Of a stretch of DNA of 64,000 bases, positions 39,385 through 48,859 are shown in pieces. Positions within the stretch are counted from its first letter, which is position 1; every line of letters starts with the position of its first letter. The DNA lies in the NCBI GenBank assembly GCA_963422275.1, contig OY729418.1:4650001-4714000 (forward strand). The letters run 5' to 3'. Origin of the DNA: G963422275 sp963422275 (lineage in GTDB: Bacteria > Pseudomonadota > Alphaproteobacteria > Rhodobacterales > Rhodobacteraceae). The notes below the pieces were generated by a model that was not told where the DNA came from, searched no databases, and saw only the letters and a list, made by a program, of their open reading frames with translations. The translations under genes and the position numbers were made by a program.

Positions 39385-40603
39385 TGCTCTGCCTCATTGA
39401 ACGTCTTGTAGTTATTGAACTAAGCCCCACAATAAACCGAATAGCTGACAACCATTGGTGTAATCAGGCATTCAGGCATCTAGATATTGTGGCAAAAATG
39501 CCGTAAGTGTAAAGAGCTTTTTTGCTTTCTCCGAGAAATCTCGGGTTCGCGGCGATTGCCGCTCTCCGCATCGAGCGCTGGCGCGGGAGTTTGGTTTCCA
39601 AGCCCGCATGTCAGGCTGAACACGTAGTTCTCTGGAACTGTCCTCTCCGAGACGCGTGAGTGCCAGCTATTCGCCATCGCTCGAGGGTTCGCGCAGGTCC
39701 TCCCGCACCCTGATGCGATCGATGCTGGCCTGCCCGGCGAGAGCTTCCGCAAACGCGACAAAGCAAGCGCGGTGCGCCTCTCCGCTGCCTTCGATGTCAT
39801 CAAGGCAGCGATGTAGGAGCGGCTGCAATATCCTGAATTCGAGTTTTTCCTCCCGCAAGGCATACCTCAGTCGTAGGACACCACCCTCGTCTCGTGTTCC
39901 GCGGACTCGGCCGAGTTCTCGGCAAGGCGGTGCTGGCCCGTCGCCCAATCCAGCCGGAAACGCCCCGTAACCTCGACAAACCGGCGAAGGAGACCGAGGG
40001 CACAGGGCTGGGGCATGACGCCATGGCGGCGATGCGGGAATCCGCGGAGCGCGCGAGGAGGCCAGGCATATGCCGGCCGATCTGAGTGCTCGCGACACGA
40101 ACTCGAATTTGAGTCCCCGCACCGAGACCGTTCAGGACGGAAGATTGAAGATCAGGGTCATGGGGGGAACCGCTGGACCGCCTCGTCGGCGTGGCGATCG
40201 AGACCGCATTCCGAAATTTCCGAGTCTGCTCGCGCACGCCAACGAGACCCCGACCTTCTCCGGCAGGTGGGTCCACTCCAGCTTCGCGCTCGATCGCCCG
40301 TGATGACATCGCGGCGCGTGCTCCAAATCGTCGAGACTGCCCAAATGAAACCGGCCATGCTGTTGATGTCGGCACCTGCTCGGTTAAGGTGCGCTTCCGT
40401 CGCCAATCCGCGCTCGACACCCTTGACCAAGCAAATCCAGAGTGGAATTGCCCGCATCTCTCTCAACAATGCGAGAAGAGATCAGGACTTGCATTCCCGG
40501 GAAGGGCCGGGTCATGACGGCGGCAGACACCAAAATCGGTGGTCCGAGCTTCTTGGCTTGGATTTTATCCGGGATGCGGAAATCCAGGCGGAACAGTCTG
40601 TCT
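39385..40603. other. 1.2 kb of decayed sequence between YbjN and UbiK genes
   Basis: Several short GC-rich frames overlap on the minus strand, none with a ribosome site. One piece near 40330-40470 (VERGLATEAHLNRAGADI, NSMAGFIWAVSTIW) faintly recalls the N-terminus of type I restriction HsdM proteins (FIWxVADLLRG), but nothing downstream agrees clearly. I consider the stretch a graveyard of one or more former genes and cannot name them. Confidence 0.4.
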
Positions 40604-40900
40604 CTATTCCGGCTTCTTTTCCTGTTTTTTGTGCGACGACAAATTTTGAGGTTTTCCCGCTGACTTTTTTTCCAATGCTTCGATGCGGGACTTCAGAGCA
40701 TCGTTCTCCTCGCGCGCGCTCCTGGCCATTGTCTCCACGGCCTCGAATTCCTCACGTGTCACAAAATTTCGTTCGATTATCCAGCGGTCAAACCAAGTCC
40801 GCATTGCGTTTTCCATCTCGATTTTGGCATCATGCGCAACGCCCATGGCGTTGGTCATCAACTTGGAGATGTCTTCGAAGAATTTGTCGCGAGTCTGCAT
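40604..40900 (-). CDS. ubiK: UbiK-family ubiquinone accessory factor
   Basis: A 98-aa protein of the BMFP/UbiK family, which assists aerobic ubiquinone biosynthesis as a soluble coiled-coil factor. Signature residues are QTRDKFFEDISKLMTNAMG, FVTREEFEAVETMARSARE and ENDALKSRIEALEKK (coiled coil), followed by a Lys-rich tail. Start chosen at ATG 40900 (MQTRDKF), eight bases after GAGG; a further ATG six codons upstream is not needed. Divergent from lgt with a 200-base gap. Confidence 0.9.
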   Translation of the reverse strand: MQTRDKFFEDISKLMTNAMGVAHDAKIEMENAMRTWFDRWIIERNFVTREEFEAVETMARSAREENDALKSRIEALEKKSAGKPQNLSSHKKQEKKPE

Positions 40901-41100
40901 AACTTGCCTCAACTTCACTTCGCATAAGGCATATAGGAATTGTTCGCGAGATTTTCAAGATTGGGGCGACGCAGATTGATGCAGGGAAGCCCGAGAGACT
41001 CAAGGACGCCGGCCGCACCGATGCTGGTCAGGTTCACGCACATTGCGGGAGGGTCGGGATTCCCTTCGCACTCAATTCCGCATCAACTGATGAAAACGCC

Positions 41101-41994
41101 ATGACCCTTGCAATCTCTCTCCCTGCCATCAATCCGGAGATTTTCGCGTTCGATCTGGGCGGATTCACGTTTGCCCTTCGCTGGTATGCCGTCTCTTACA
41201 TTGCTGGATTCCTGATCGCACGGCACTGGTTTCTTGCCTTTATGCGGCGTCCAGAACTTTGGCCTGAAGCTCAGCCGCCCATGAACCTGGTTCAGCCAGA
41301 GCGGCTCCTGACGTGGATCATCATCGGAGCCGTGGCGGGGGGACGAATCGGCTACGCGCTCATTTACAACCCCGCACACTATCTGGAAAGCCCAGTCGAA
41401 GTTCTCAAAATCTGGAAAGGAGGAATGTCGTTTCACGGCGGATTCATTGGCCTGATTGCCGCAACCTACCTGTATTGCAAAAAAGAGGGCGTCCCTGTGG
41501 CAGGGGTGGCAGACACGATTTCGATTGTTTGCACGCCCGGCCTTTTTCTTGGCCGTCTCGCGAACTTTGTGAACATAGAACTTTGGGGGCGCCCTTCCGA
41601 GCTTCCCTGGGCGGTGGTCTTCCCGCATGGAAACGCCGCAATCTGTCCCTTGGATTGGGCAGGTCCCTGCTCGAGACATCCATCTCAGTTGTATGAGGCG
41701 CTTCTCGAAGGCCTTCTGCTCGGAATGCTGCTTGCCTGGCTAGCATACGGCAGGAAGTGGCTGAAGACTCCTGGACTGCTGACGGGCATGTTCTTTTCCG
41801 GGTACGGCGCATCGCGGTTCATTGTCGAGTTCTTCAGAGTCCCCGACGAGCAGTTCGTATCGGAGAGCAATCCACTAGGGCACGTGGTTCGACTCACGGA
41901 GTCCGTTGGCGCAACCATGGGGCAAACGCTGTCGGTTCTCATGATCGCAATCGGGTTGGCAATTATTCTGACGTCGCAGCGCAAAGACGCATGA
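41101..41994 (+). CDS. lgt: Prolipoprotein diacylglyceryl transferase
   Basis: A 297-aa inner membrane enzyme that adds diacylglycerol from phosphatidylglycerol to the lipobox Cys of prolipoproteins. Seven hydrophobic segments are visible. Key motifs are FALRWYAVSYIAGF at the N-terminus, GMSFHGGFIG, LFLGRLANFVNIELWGRP (the conserved Arg and Asn) and RHPSQLYEALLEG. Its stop overlaps the start of the MidA gene (ATGA at 41991). Confidence 0.97.
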   Translation: MTLAISLPAINPEIFAFDLGGFTFALRWYAVSYIAGFLIARHWFLAFMRRPELWPEAQPPMNLVQPERLLTWIIIGAVAGGRIGYALIYNPAHYLESPVEVLKIWKGGMSFHGGFIGLIAATYLYCKKEGVPVAGVADTISIVCTPGLFLGRLANFVNIELWGRPSELPWAVVFPHGNAAICPLDWAGPCSRHPSQLYEALLEGLLLGMLLAWLAYGRKWLKTPGLLTGMFFSGYGASRFIVEFFRVPDEQFVSESNPLGHVVRLTESVGATMGQTLSVLMIAIGLAIILTSQRKDA

Positions 41995-43052
41995 GCCCGC
42001 TAGGTGATCTCATTGCCAGGCAAATCAGGCACGCCGGACCCATGTCACTAGGCGAGTACATGGCGATTTGCCTGATGCATCCAGAATTTGGCTACTACGC
42101 GCGCGAAGCTCCTATCGGCGTAGCGGGGGCATTCACCACAGCCCCGGAAGTCAGCCAAATGTTTGGCGAACTTGTGGGACTCTGGCTCGCAAAATGCTGG
42201 ATCGATCAGGGATCGCCCAAGAGCTTCACGCTTTGTGAACTCGGTCCTGGCTACGGAACACTTATGGCGGACATTTTGCGGGCGACCCGCAATGTGGGAG
42301 GATTTGCCAACGCTGCTCACACTTTTCTGATCGAGCAAAGCGAGCCGCTCAAGAATCGGCAAAGGGAAACTCTGGCGAACCACGACGTCGGATGGGGCCA
42401 GTCCGTTGACGAAATACCCGATCGCCCCCTATTTTTAGTCGCCAATGAGTTTTTTGACGCGCTGCCAATAAGACAATTTGCCCGTTGCGCGGGGCATTGG
42501 AAAGAAATTCAGGTCGGCGTGTCGAACAGACGTTTGGCCTTGGGCCACTCCGCGGCACTTCCCGTTCGACCAGACTTGGTGAATTACCAATCTTCGGCCG
42601 TTGGAGACATCGTGGAGACCAGAACTTCGGCAACGCCTGTGATTCAGGAAGTTTCACGGAGAATCAAGGGGCACGGCGGAGTTGCGTTGATCATCGATTA
42701 CGGGGCAGAAACGCTGTCGGGAAACACGTTTCAGGCGGTTCGCTCCCACCGGCAAGTTGATCCGCTGGACGATCCAGGCAAAGCCGACCTGACCGCCCAT
42801 GTGGATTTTGGAGCTCTCGCGTCCGCATCGGCAGTTCCCGTCACAAAGTTGACAGCGCAGGGTGCCTTTTTGAAAAACATCGGGATTGAGGCGCGGGCGA
42901 AGAGGCTTGCGCACAACATGATCATGCAAGACTTGAATTCACACATCGCCGGGCTTCGACGACTGATTCATCCAGACGAAATGGGCGACCTTTTCAAGGT
43001 GCTTGCACTGTATCCCGAGAGTGCATCTCTCCCGCCAGGATTTTCGGCATGA
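41991..43052 (+). CDS. MidA-family SAM-dependent methyltransferase (NDUFAF7-like)
   Basis: A 353-aa methyltransferase of the MidA/NDUFAF7 family, which in mitochondria dimethylates an arginine of complex I subunit NDUFS2. Motifs are HPEFGYYAREAPIGVAGAF, TTAPEVSQMFGELVGLWL, SAM loop LCELGPGYGTL and LFLVANEFFDALPIRQF, with the C-terminal TAHVDFGAL and LTAQGAFLKNIGI. The ATG at 41991 overlaps the lgt stop (ATGA). Its stop in turn overlaps the next start at 43049, so lgt, this gene and PgeF are translationally linked. Confidence 0.92.
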   Translation: MSPLGDLIARQIRHAGPMSLGEYMAICLMHPEFGYYAREAPIGVAGAFTTAPEVSQMFGELVGLWLAKCWIDQGSPKSFTLCELGPGYGTLMADILRATRNVGGFANAAHTFLIEQSEPLKNRQRETLANHDVGWGQSVDEIPDRPLFLVANEFFDALPIRQFARCAGHWKEIQVGVSNRRLALGHSAALPVRPDLVNYQSSAVGDIVETRTSATPVIQEVSRRIKGHGGVALIIDYGAETLSGNTFQAVRSHRQVDPLDDPGKADLTAHVDFGALASASAVPVTKLTAQGAFLKNIGIEARAKRLAHNMIMQDLNSHIAGLRRLIHPDEMGDLFKVLALYPESASLPPGFSA

Positions 43053-43804
43053 CGATCGAATTCATCCGATCGAAAATTCTGGACCCTGTTCCGCACGGCT
43101 TCTTCACGCGAACCGGTGGCGTTTCCACAGGCATCTTCGCCGAGCTGAACTGCGGAATTCGCAGCGGCGACAAGCTTGAAAAAGTGACGAAGAACAGAGA
43201 ACTTGCCATACTATCCCTAGGGCGACGAACAAATTCACTCGTTACTGCCATCCAGACCCATTCATCAGACGTGATTTTTCTCGACGCGGTACCGGACGAG
43301 TCGATAACATGTGATGGTTTGGTAGCATCGAATCCGGAAATATCTCTTGGCGTGATGTCCGCAGACTGCCAGCCCGTGTTGCTGGCAGACCGGACCGCTG
43401 GCGTAGTGGGCGCCGCTCATGCTGGCTGGAGAGGCGCGCTGAACGGAATAATAGGAAAAATGATTGCCAAAATGATTGCCCATGGTGCTAGGCGCGACAG
43501 AATCCGAGCGTCCATCGGACCGTCGATATGTCGAGAGCGCTACGAAGTCGGGCCGGAGTTCCAAGGGGAGTTCATGAGGGCGAATCCGGAATCCAAGAAA
43601 TTCTTCAGTGACAGTTCAGGGAATCGACTGCACTTTGACCTCCAGGGATTCAGCCTCGAATTACTCAGTCTTGAAGGTGTCGACAATGCAGAGTGGACCG
43701 GGCACTGCACCTACAAGGATCCCCAAACGTTCTTTTCCCGCCGTCGGAGCATGCATCAAAACGAAACCGAGTTCGGAGTCATGATTTCAATCATTGGCAT
43801 CTAG
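43049..43804 (+). CDS. pgeF: PgeF-family (YfiH, laccase-domain) peptidoglycan editing factor
   Basis: A 251-aa protein of the polyphenol oxidase/YfiH family; PgeF in E. coli prevents L-Ser misincorporation in peptidoglycan. Metal ligands sit in QTHSSDVIF (His), SADCQPVLLAD (Cys) and AHAGWRGALNGI (His). The HGFFTRTGGVSTG start and the TGHCTYKDPQTFFSRRR end are typical. The ATG overlaps the previous stop by four bases. The order lgt-MidA-PgeF is conserved in alphaproteobacteria. Confidence 0.93.
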   Translation: MTIEFIRSKILDPVPHGFFTRTGGVSTGIFAELNCGIRSGDKLEKVTKNRELAILSLGRRTNSLVTAIQTHSSDVIFLDAVPDESITCDGLVASNPEISLGVMSADCQPVLLADRTAGVVGAAHAGWRGALNGIIGKMIAKMIAHGARRDRIRASIGPSICRERYEVGPEFQGEFMRANPESKKFFSDSSGNRLHFDLQGFSLELLSLEGVDNAEWTGHCTYKDPQTFFSRRRSMHQNETEFGVMISIIGI

Positions 43805-43854
43805 CTTTCGGTTACTGCCGAACCCCCTAAACAGCAGCATTGAATGGAAAACGA

Positions 43855-44799
43855 ATGACCGTCAAGCGACACTCTCGCCTCTTGATCATTGGTTCTGGGC
43901 CTACCGGTTACACGGCAGCGGTGTATGGAGCGCGTGCGATGCTCGAACCGGTTTTGGTTCAGGGCATCCAGCCAGGCGGGCAATTGACGATCACGACGGA
44001 TGTCGAGAATTGGCCTGGCGACGCGCTAGTGCAGGGTCCCGAACTGATGACCAGGATGGAAGAGCACGCCCGTTCGACAGGCGTACATGTCGTCAGCGAC
44101 CACATACAGTCCTTGAGCCTCTTGAAACGTCCGTTTGTCGCGGTCGGTGACAGCGGCACCGAATACACGGCGGACGCGTTGATACTCGCCACTGGCGCAC
44201 AGGCAAAATGGCTCAACCTGCCCAGCGAAGACAAATTCAAGGGATTCGGCGTTTCGGCGTGCGCGACTTGCGACGGCTTTTTCTTTCGCGGGCAAGATGT
44301 GGCAGTAGTCGGCGGAGGCAACACGGCGGTGGAAGAAGCGCTTTTCCTGACCAAGTTTGCCAAGAAGGTGACGCTGGTTCATCGTCGTGACGAACTCCGC
44401 GCAGAGAAGATCCTGCAGAACCGGTTGTTCAAGAACGAGAAAATAGAGACCATGTGGAATCACACGGTCGCCGAGATTGTCGGTACCGACAATCCAAAAA
44501 GCGTTACAGGCATCCGGCTGAAAAATACCCTGTCCGGGGAAATGACGGAGTTGGAGTGCAGCGGAGTCTTCGTAGCAATCGGCCACTCCCCGGCCTCGGA
44601 ACTCGTGAGCGGACAGCTGGAAACACGTGATGGCGGTTACTTGGTTACAGAACCTTGGAGTACAAGAACTTCGCTACCTGGCGTGTTCGCCGCGGGTGAC
44701 CTGATCGATCAGGTTTACCGCCAAGCGGTAACGTCTGCCGGAATGGGATGCATGGCCGCGCTGGATGCAGAAAAGTTCTTGGCCGAGCAGGTTGATTAA
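43855..44799 (+). CDS. trxB: Thioredoxin reductase
   Basis: A 314-aa NADPH-dependent flavoenzyme that reduces thioredoxin. FAD motif LLIIGSGPTGYTAAVYGARA, redox pair in SACATCDGFFF (about 135-145), NADPH motif VAVVGGGNTAVEEAL and the final FAD segment GVFAAGDLIDQVYRQAVTS. ATG 43855 is preferred; a TTG five codons upstream is in frame but lacks support. The downstream neighbour is displaced by an IS5-type element 97 bases after the stop. Confidence 0.97.
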   Translation: MTVKRHSRLLIIGSGPTGYTAAVYGARAMLEPVLVQGIQPGGQLTITTDVENWPGDALVQGPELMTRMEEHARSTGVHVVSDHIQSLSLLKRPFVAVGDSGTEYTADALILATGAQAKWLNLPSEDKFKGFGVSACATCDGFFFRGQDVAVVGGGNTAVEEALFLTKFAKKVTLVHRRDELRAEKILQNRLFKNEKIETMWNHTVAEIVGTDNPKSVTGIRLKNTLSGEMTELECSGVFVAIGHSPASELVSGQLETRDGGYLVTEPWSTRTSLPGVFAAGDLIDQVYRQAVTSAGMGCMAALDAEKFLAEQVD

Positions 44800-44895
44800 T
44801 CGATCAATTGCAACGACCTGACATTGGCGATCGGAGGCTGGCCAAGCAGACTTGGGCCACAAGCCGGATATGGGCGGAACAAAATCAAGGCCTAG

Positions 44896-45715
44896 GTCAT
44901 GTACTCATAAAGGGAAAAGGGATTTCTTTTCGGCACTGATGTGATTCAATCTTCCAAACAGCGGGAGATTGAGGATGCAGGGACGGCACGATCTGACGGA
45001 TGCGGAATGGGCGATCATCTCGCCGTTGCTGCCTGACAAGCCGCGGGGCGTTCCGCGGGTGGACGACCGGCGGGTGATCAGCGGGATCTTTCACATCCTG
45101 CGCACCGGCACGCCGTGGCGCGACCTTCCAGAACACTACGGGCCATATGCGACAGTATACAACCGCTACAACCGCTGGGCCAGGCAAGGGGTGCGGGAGC
45201 GCCTGTTCGGGGCGCTGGCGACGGGCTCGCCGGGATCTCTTCATCTCCTGGACTCCTCGGTGGTGCGCGCCCACCAGCACGCCGCGGGCGGAAAAAAGGG
45301 GGTCCGGATCACGCCATCGGACGCTCGAGAGGCGGGACGGGCACCAAAATCCACGTCGTCGTCGACGGCCTTGGCCTGCCGCGCCGCTTCGTGATCACTC
45401 CGGGCCAAGCCTCCGACAAGGCTGCCGTGCCGGCCCGGGACACCGTCGCCGACCGCGGCTGCGACTCCCGCGCCATCCTCAAGCTCATTGCCGACCATGG
45501 CTCTTGCCCCCACATCCCGACCCAACGGGATCGCCGGGAGCAACGCTCGGTATCCCATGACCTGTACCGCCAACGCAACCTCGTGGAACGTTTCTTCAAC
45601 AGCTCAAGCACTTCCGAGGCATCGCGACCCGCTATCACAAGCTCGCAAGAAACTTCCTCGCCGCAATCGCCCTCGCCTCCATCCGCCTCTGGATCAAAAC
45701 TAATGAGTACACGAC
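44896..45715 (+). mobile_element. IS5-family (IS427-like) element, complete ends
   Basis: An 820-bp element with inverted ends GTCATGTACTCAT (44896 onward) and ATGAGTACACGAC (to 45715), one mismatch. CTAG flanks both sides (44892-44895 and 45716-45719). It carries a frameshifted transposase. Like the elements at 487 and 10268 it chose a CTAG site. It lies in the gap after trxB, so it does no obvious harm. Confidence 0.88.
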
Positions 45716-45719
45716 CTAG
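44975..45719 (+). pseudogene. IS5-family transposase with programmed plus accidental frameshift
   Basis: OrfA begins MQGRHDLTDAEWAIISPLLP and contains HILRTGTPWRDLPEHYGPY. Near 45293, at a run of six A then G bases after HAAGG, a normal -1 shift leads to orfB: GTGTKIHVVVDGLGLPRRF and ILKLIADHGSCPHIPTQRD. After NLVERFFN a single base is missing, so KLKHFRGIATRYHKLARNF lies in another frame. The last loss would inactivate it. Stop codon TAG overlaps the CTAG duplication at the right end. SD GGGAGATTGAGG precedes the ATG. Confidence 0.82.
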
Positions 45720-45844
45720 CCCTCTGATTTGGAATGGAGAATGACCACACGCCGAAGAACCCTGACACCGATCGACAGCCAAGCGATTTTTCTGGGCGCC
45801 CTTCTCGATCAAATTGAATGGTGCAGACATAGCATTTCAAGAAA

Positions 45845-46205
45845 GGCTCAAATTGCTTATGCACATGGTTCCGGCAACACTGTGTCCGGGGTGTCGGGTG
45901 ACAGGATGTTCACATGGCATTCTTGACGTGGAACCGTCCCATGACCGAAATCCCCGCCAGCCTCGTCGCCTTCCAGCGCCGGTTCCCCGACGACAACGCC
46001 GGCGCCCGGTGGCTCGTCGCCGTCCGATAGCCGAACGGCTTCCAGTGTCCCGCCTGCGGCAGTTCGGTGGCGGAGCAGCCCGGACCACCCGACGGTCTGC
46101 CGGTTTCGCCAATTGCCTGTGCGGCTTCAGCCGCGCCGTCAGGTCGGGATTGTGGCCGGGGCGGGGCTTTGGTCGGGGATCATGTTCCGGGCCGCCCGGG
46201 GCATC
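45845..46205 (+). pseudogene. IS1595-family remnant left of the ankyrin gene
   Basis: The end sequence GGCTCAAATTGC starts at 45845, then a plus-strand frame encodes SLVAFQRRFPDDNAGARWLV, a stop in place of Trp, and NGFQCPACGSS, the N-terminal zinc-ribbon part of IS1595 transposases. The rest is degraded. The same N-terminal block occurs in inverted orientation at 48270-48443 on the other side of the ankyrin gene. Confidence 0.7.
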
Positions 46206-46334
46206 CGCAATCACTTGCGGCAACTGCCAGACGCCCGGCCAGCTTCGGAAACCGGAATGCAGAGCGAAAAACCGCTTTCGCAAGGTCTTGCGTCATGCAA
46301 CAATCGGACACGAGGGCATTTGAAACGGGATGCG

Positions 46335-46475
46335 GAGCAATGGCGCAGGAGGTGCCGGGGAGCGTGCGTCTTGAGGGGCTGACAGTCGTGCAGCCGTTCC
46401 ATGCGTTTCCGGACAATGCGGTCGCCAAGCGCTGGTTCGATGAACCGCCGCGGCCCGAATCCCGGTTTTTCCTTC
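46335..46475 (+). pseudogene. Second IS1595-type N-terminal fragment
   Basis: The plus strand reads MAQEVPGSVRLEGLTVVQPF, HAFPDNAVAKRWFDEPPRPE and FFLHCG, another variant of the IS1595 N-terminal zinc-ribbon region (FPD.AAA..WF....WP.GP.CP.CG). Cys residues of the ribbon are partly lost. It is followed by no further transposase. It ends about 160 bases before the ankyrin gene. Confidence 0.55.
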
Positions 46476-46631
46476 ACTGTGGATTGACCGATGCGCCAGC
46501 CGTCGCGCGCCGCAAATTCGTGTCGTGCGATTGCCGCGGCTCCCCCGACGCAAGGCGAAACGGTTTTTTTTCAGGCGCATGATTTTCAATGCGCGCTCAG
46601 GACGAGAAAGCGCAAGGGAGGTAATTGGCTC

Positions 46632-47810
46632 ATGAACGCAACTGCATTCGGCACGCTTGCGGCAGCGCTTGCTCTGTCGCTGGCCCATCCCGCAACCGCA
46701 ACGTACTGCGACAACTGGAACACGGAGGCATTTGCGGGCGCATCCATTGAAATTGTGCGGGGCTGTCTGTCCGCCGGCGCCGACCCGAATGCACGCGACG
46801 AGGACGGCATGACGCCCCTTCACCTCGCGGCGTTCTTGAGCGCTCGTCCGGAGGTTGTCGGGGCATTGCTGGAGGCCGGCGCCAACCCGAACGCGCGCGA
46901 CAAGAACGGCATGAGGCCCCTTCACGTCGCGGCGATATCGAGCGATCACCCGGAGGTTGTCGGGGCATTGCTGGAGGCCGGCGCCAACCCGAACGCGCGC
47001 GCCAAGAACGGCAGGACGCCCCTTCACCTCGCGGCGTTCTTGAGCGTTCACCCGGAGGTTGTCAGGGCATTGCTGGAGGCCGGCGCCAACCCGAACGCGC
47101 GTGACGAGGACGGCATGACGCCCCTTCACCTCGCGGCGGGATGGAGCGCTCGCCCGGAGGTTGTCGGGGCATTGCTGGAGGCCGGCGCCAACCCGAACGC
47201 GCGCACCAAGATCGGCTGGACGCCCCTTCACCTCGCGGCGGAATGGAGCGATCACCCGGAGGTTGTCAGGGCATTGCTGGAGGCCGCCGACCCGAACGCG
47301 CGCGGCGAGGACGGCGAGACGCCCCTTCACCTTGCGGCGAGATGGAGCGATCGCCCGGAGGTTGTCGGGGCATTGCTGGAGGCCGGCGCCAACCCGAACG
47401 CGCGCACCAAGGACGGCTGGACGCCCCTTCACCTCGCGGCGAGATGGAGCGATCGCCCGGAGGTTGTCGGGGCATTGCTGGAGGCCGGCGCCAACCCGAA
47501 CGCGCGCGACGAGGACGACTGGATGCCCCTTTACCTCGCGGCGGGATGGAGCGATCACCCGGAGGTTGTCGGGGCATTGCTGGAGGCCGGCGCCAACCCG
47601 AACGCGCGCGACAAGATCGGCATGACGCCCCTTCACTTCGCGGCGGGATGGAGCGATCACCCGGAGGTTGTCAGGGCATTGCTGGAGGCCGGCGCCGACC
47701 CGAACGTGCGCAACGAGGACGGCTGGACGCCATTTGATCTCGCGTACGCAAACGAGTCGCTGAGGGGAACCGAAATCCATCGGCGCCTCAACGATGCCAA
47801 GTGGCAATAG
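46632..47810 (+). CDS. Secreted ankyrin-repeat protein
   Basis: A 392-aa protein. Start at ATG 46632, eight bases after AGGGAGGT; the frame is open upstream but this start gives a clear signal peptide (ATAFGTLAAALALSLAHPA, cleavage near ATA-TY). The mature part is ankyrin repeats of 34 residues: a first divergent one (GASIEIVRGCLSAGADPNA), nine close copies with the pattern TPLHLAA..S..PEVV.ALL and EAGANPNARD, then a C-terminal cap (WTPFDLAYANESLRG). One copy lacks a residue (LLEAADPNA). Repeats are nearly identical at DNA level. Such exported ankyrin proteins are typical of host-associated bacteria and may bind host or surface proteins; target unknown. Flanked by IS1595 remnants on both sides. 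Confidence 0.9.
   Translation: MNATAFGTLAAALALSLAHPATATYCDNWNTEAFAGASIEIVRGCLSAGADPNARDEDGMTPLHLAAFLSARPEVVGALLEAGANPNARDKNGMRPLHVAAISSDHPEVVGALLEAGANPNARAKNGRTPLHLAAFLSVHPEVVRALLEAGANPNARDEDGMTPLHLAAGWSARPEVVGALLEAGANPNARTKIGWTPLHLAAEWSDHPEVVRALLEAADPNARGEDGETPLHLAARWSDRPEVVGALLEAGANPNARTKDGWTPLHLAARWSDRPEVVGALLEAGANPNARDEDDWMPLYLAAGWSDHPEVVGALLEAGANPNARDKIGMTPLHFAAGWSDHPEVVRALLEAGADPNVRNEDGWTPFDLAYANESLRGTEIHRRLNDAKWQ
46805..47735 (+). repeat. Tandem 102-bp repeats inside the ankyrin gene
   Basis: Nine units of 102 bp (one of 99) encode the ankyrin copies. Blocks such as GAGGTTGTCGGGGCATTGCT and CGCCAACCCGAACGCGCGC recur almost unchanged in each unit. Variation is concentrated at the loop codons and at residues 10-12. 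The uniformity points to recent expansion or gene-conversion-like exchange. Confidence 0.9.
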
Positions 47811-47849
47811 CTGCCGTCATCCGTCCCCGCGCTTCCTGCCTGCCGCTGG

Positions 47850-48042
47850 CAGGAAGCGGAGAGGCAGGGCGCTCGCTGTTCCGCCAGGTTCCGGCGGCGC
47901 GGCCTTGTCCTCCGGCCCAAGGGCGAGCGGCACTTCCGCGGCACCGCCGCCAAATATCCTGACAACCATTCGAGGCGGCTCCATCTCGCCACGCTCGGCA
48001 GGCGCCCATCGCCAAGCCAAGCCTGCGATTCGCGAATTGAGC
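47850..48042 (+). pseudogene. IS1595 3' fragment right of the ankyrin gene
   Basis: The plus strand retains LVLRPKGERHFRGTAAKYPD and HLATLGRRPSPSQACDSRIE, the C-terminal part of the transposase in decayed form, and the right end sequence CGAATTGAGCC ending near 48042. The 5' part is absent. Confidence 0.6.
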
Positions 48043-48269
48043 CTCAAGAAAAGATGGGACGCCGAGGACGACGACCACCTTGGATCGCACGGCGGGAATC
48101 CAGCCGCGGGCACGGCTCCGTCTCGAACGTGAAGACAGGCCGCGCTTCGAGATCGAGGAAAGCTGCGGGAACGCTCTGTTGCGGTGGAAGGCGAAGAGGA
48201 TGGACAAGACCATCGGCGCGCTCCTGATCTCCAACGGTTCGCTTCGTCTCTTCGCACTGGTGACGCTGT

Positions 48270-48443
48270 TGAACCTCCAGCCCGAGATGCTTGCCGATGG
48301 CAACAGGCGCACTCGAAGCTGTGCTGCCTGGTCTTCAGCTGCCATCCGCGGTCGTGGCCGCAGGCGGGACACCGGAAGCCGTTCGGCCATCGAACGGCGA
48401 TGAGCCGCCGGGCACCGGCATCGTCGTCGGGGAACATGGTCAT
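48270..48443 (-). pseudogene. IS1595 N-terminal fragment, inverted
   Basis: The minus strand reads FPDDDAGARRLIAVRWPNGF, CPACGHDRGWQL and HSFECACCHRQAS, a well-preserved zinc ribbon with both Cys pairs. It then loses frame (near 48265) and nothing further is clear. It is an inverted relative of the fragment at 45845-46205. Confidence 0.7.
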
Positions 48444-48449
48444 CAGCTT

Positions 48450-48859
48450 CTTGAGGCCAATCCCCTGTCTGTGCGCTTTACCCGGTGCCTTCTTCGCCCT
48501 TTCAAATCTCCCGCAGCGGAGTCAACGGAAATTGTGACTATTCCCTATACCCCCCTTCACAGGCACGGGGCAGCCGGGCAAATGCCCCTCCCCCCGATAT
48601 GCGTAGAAGCTCACGAGGCGTCGTGGTGCACCTGAAAACGGTGTCGATTCGTGAAGAGCGCTCACGAGCGGGCACTCTCGGCTATCCTGAAAATGGTGCT
48701 GCTCTCTGCAACGATGAACGCTGCGCGGCATCGCTCTAGGCAAATACCGCGACGCCGGCCGGCACGGCAAAAAAGCGAGGCATCGATTGCAAACCATGGT
48801 CAGATTGTTCCAGACCTTCATTTCGGCTAGCAAGCAGCCAGGTATTCAATCGAACGCAA
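48450..48859. other. Intergenic, no gene seen
   Basis: About 410 bases between an IS1595 fragment and nagA. No frame resembles a protein family. The nagA promoter should be in the last 150 bases. Confidence 0.45.

Noticed and set aside
40330..40470. Possible HsdM (type I methylase) N-terminus on the minus strand
   Set aside because: Only a short FIWAV-like match without the following conserved LPF region; too weak to name a gene.
41757..41990. Upstream extension of the MidA gene
   Set aside because: It overlaps lgt entirely; the family N-terminus and the ATGA overlap fix the start at 41991.
46805..47735. Regular repeats that could suggest a CRISPR array
   Set aside because: Units are 102 bp, fully coding and encode ankyrin repeats; there are no spacers and no cas genes.
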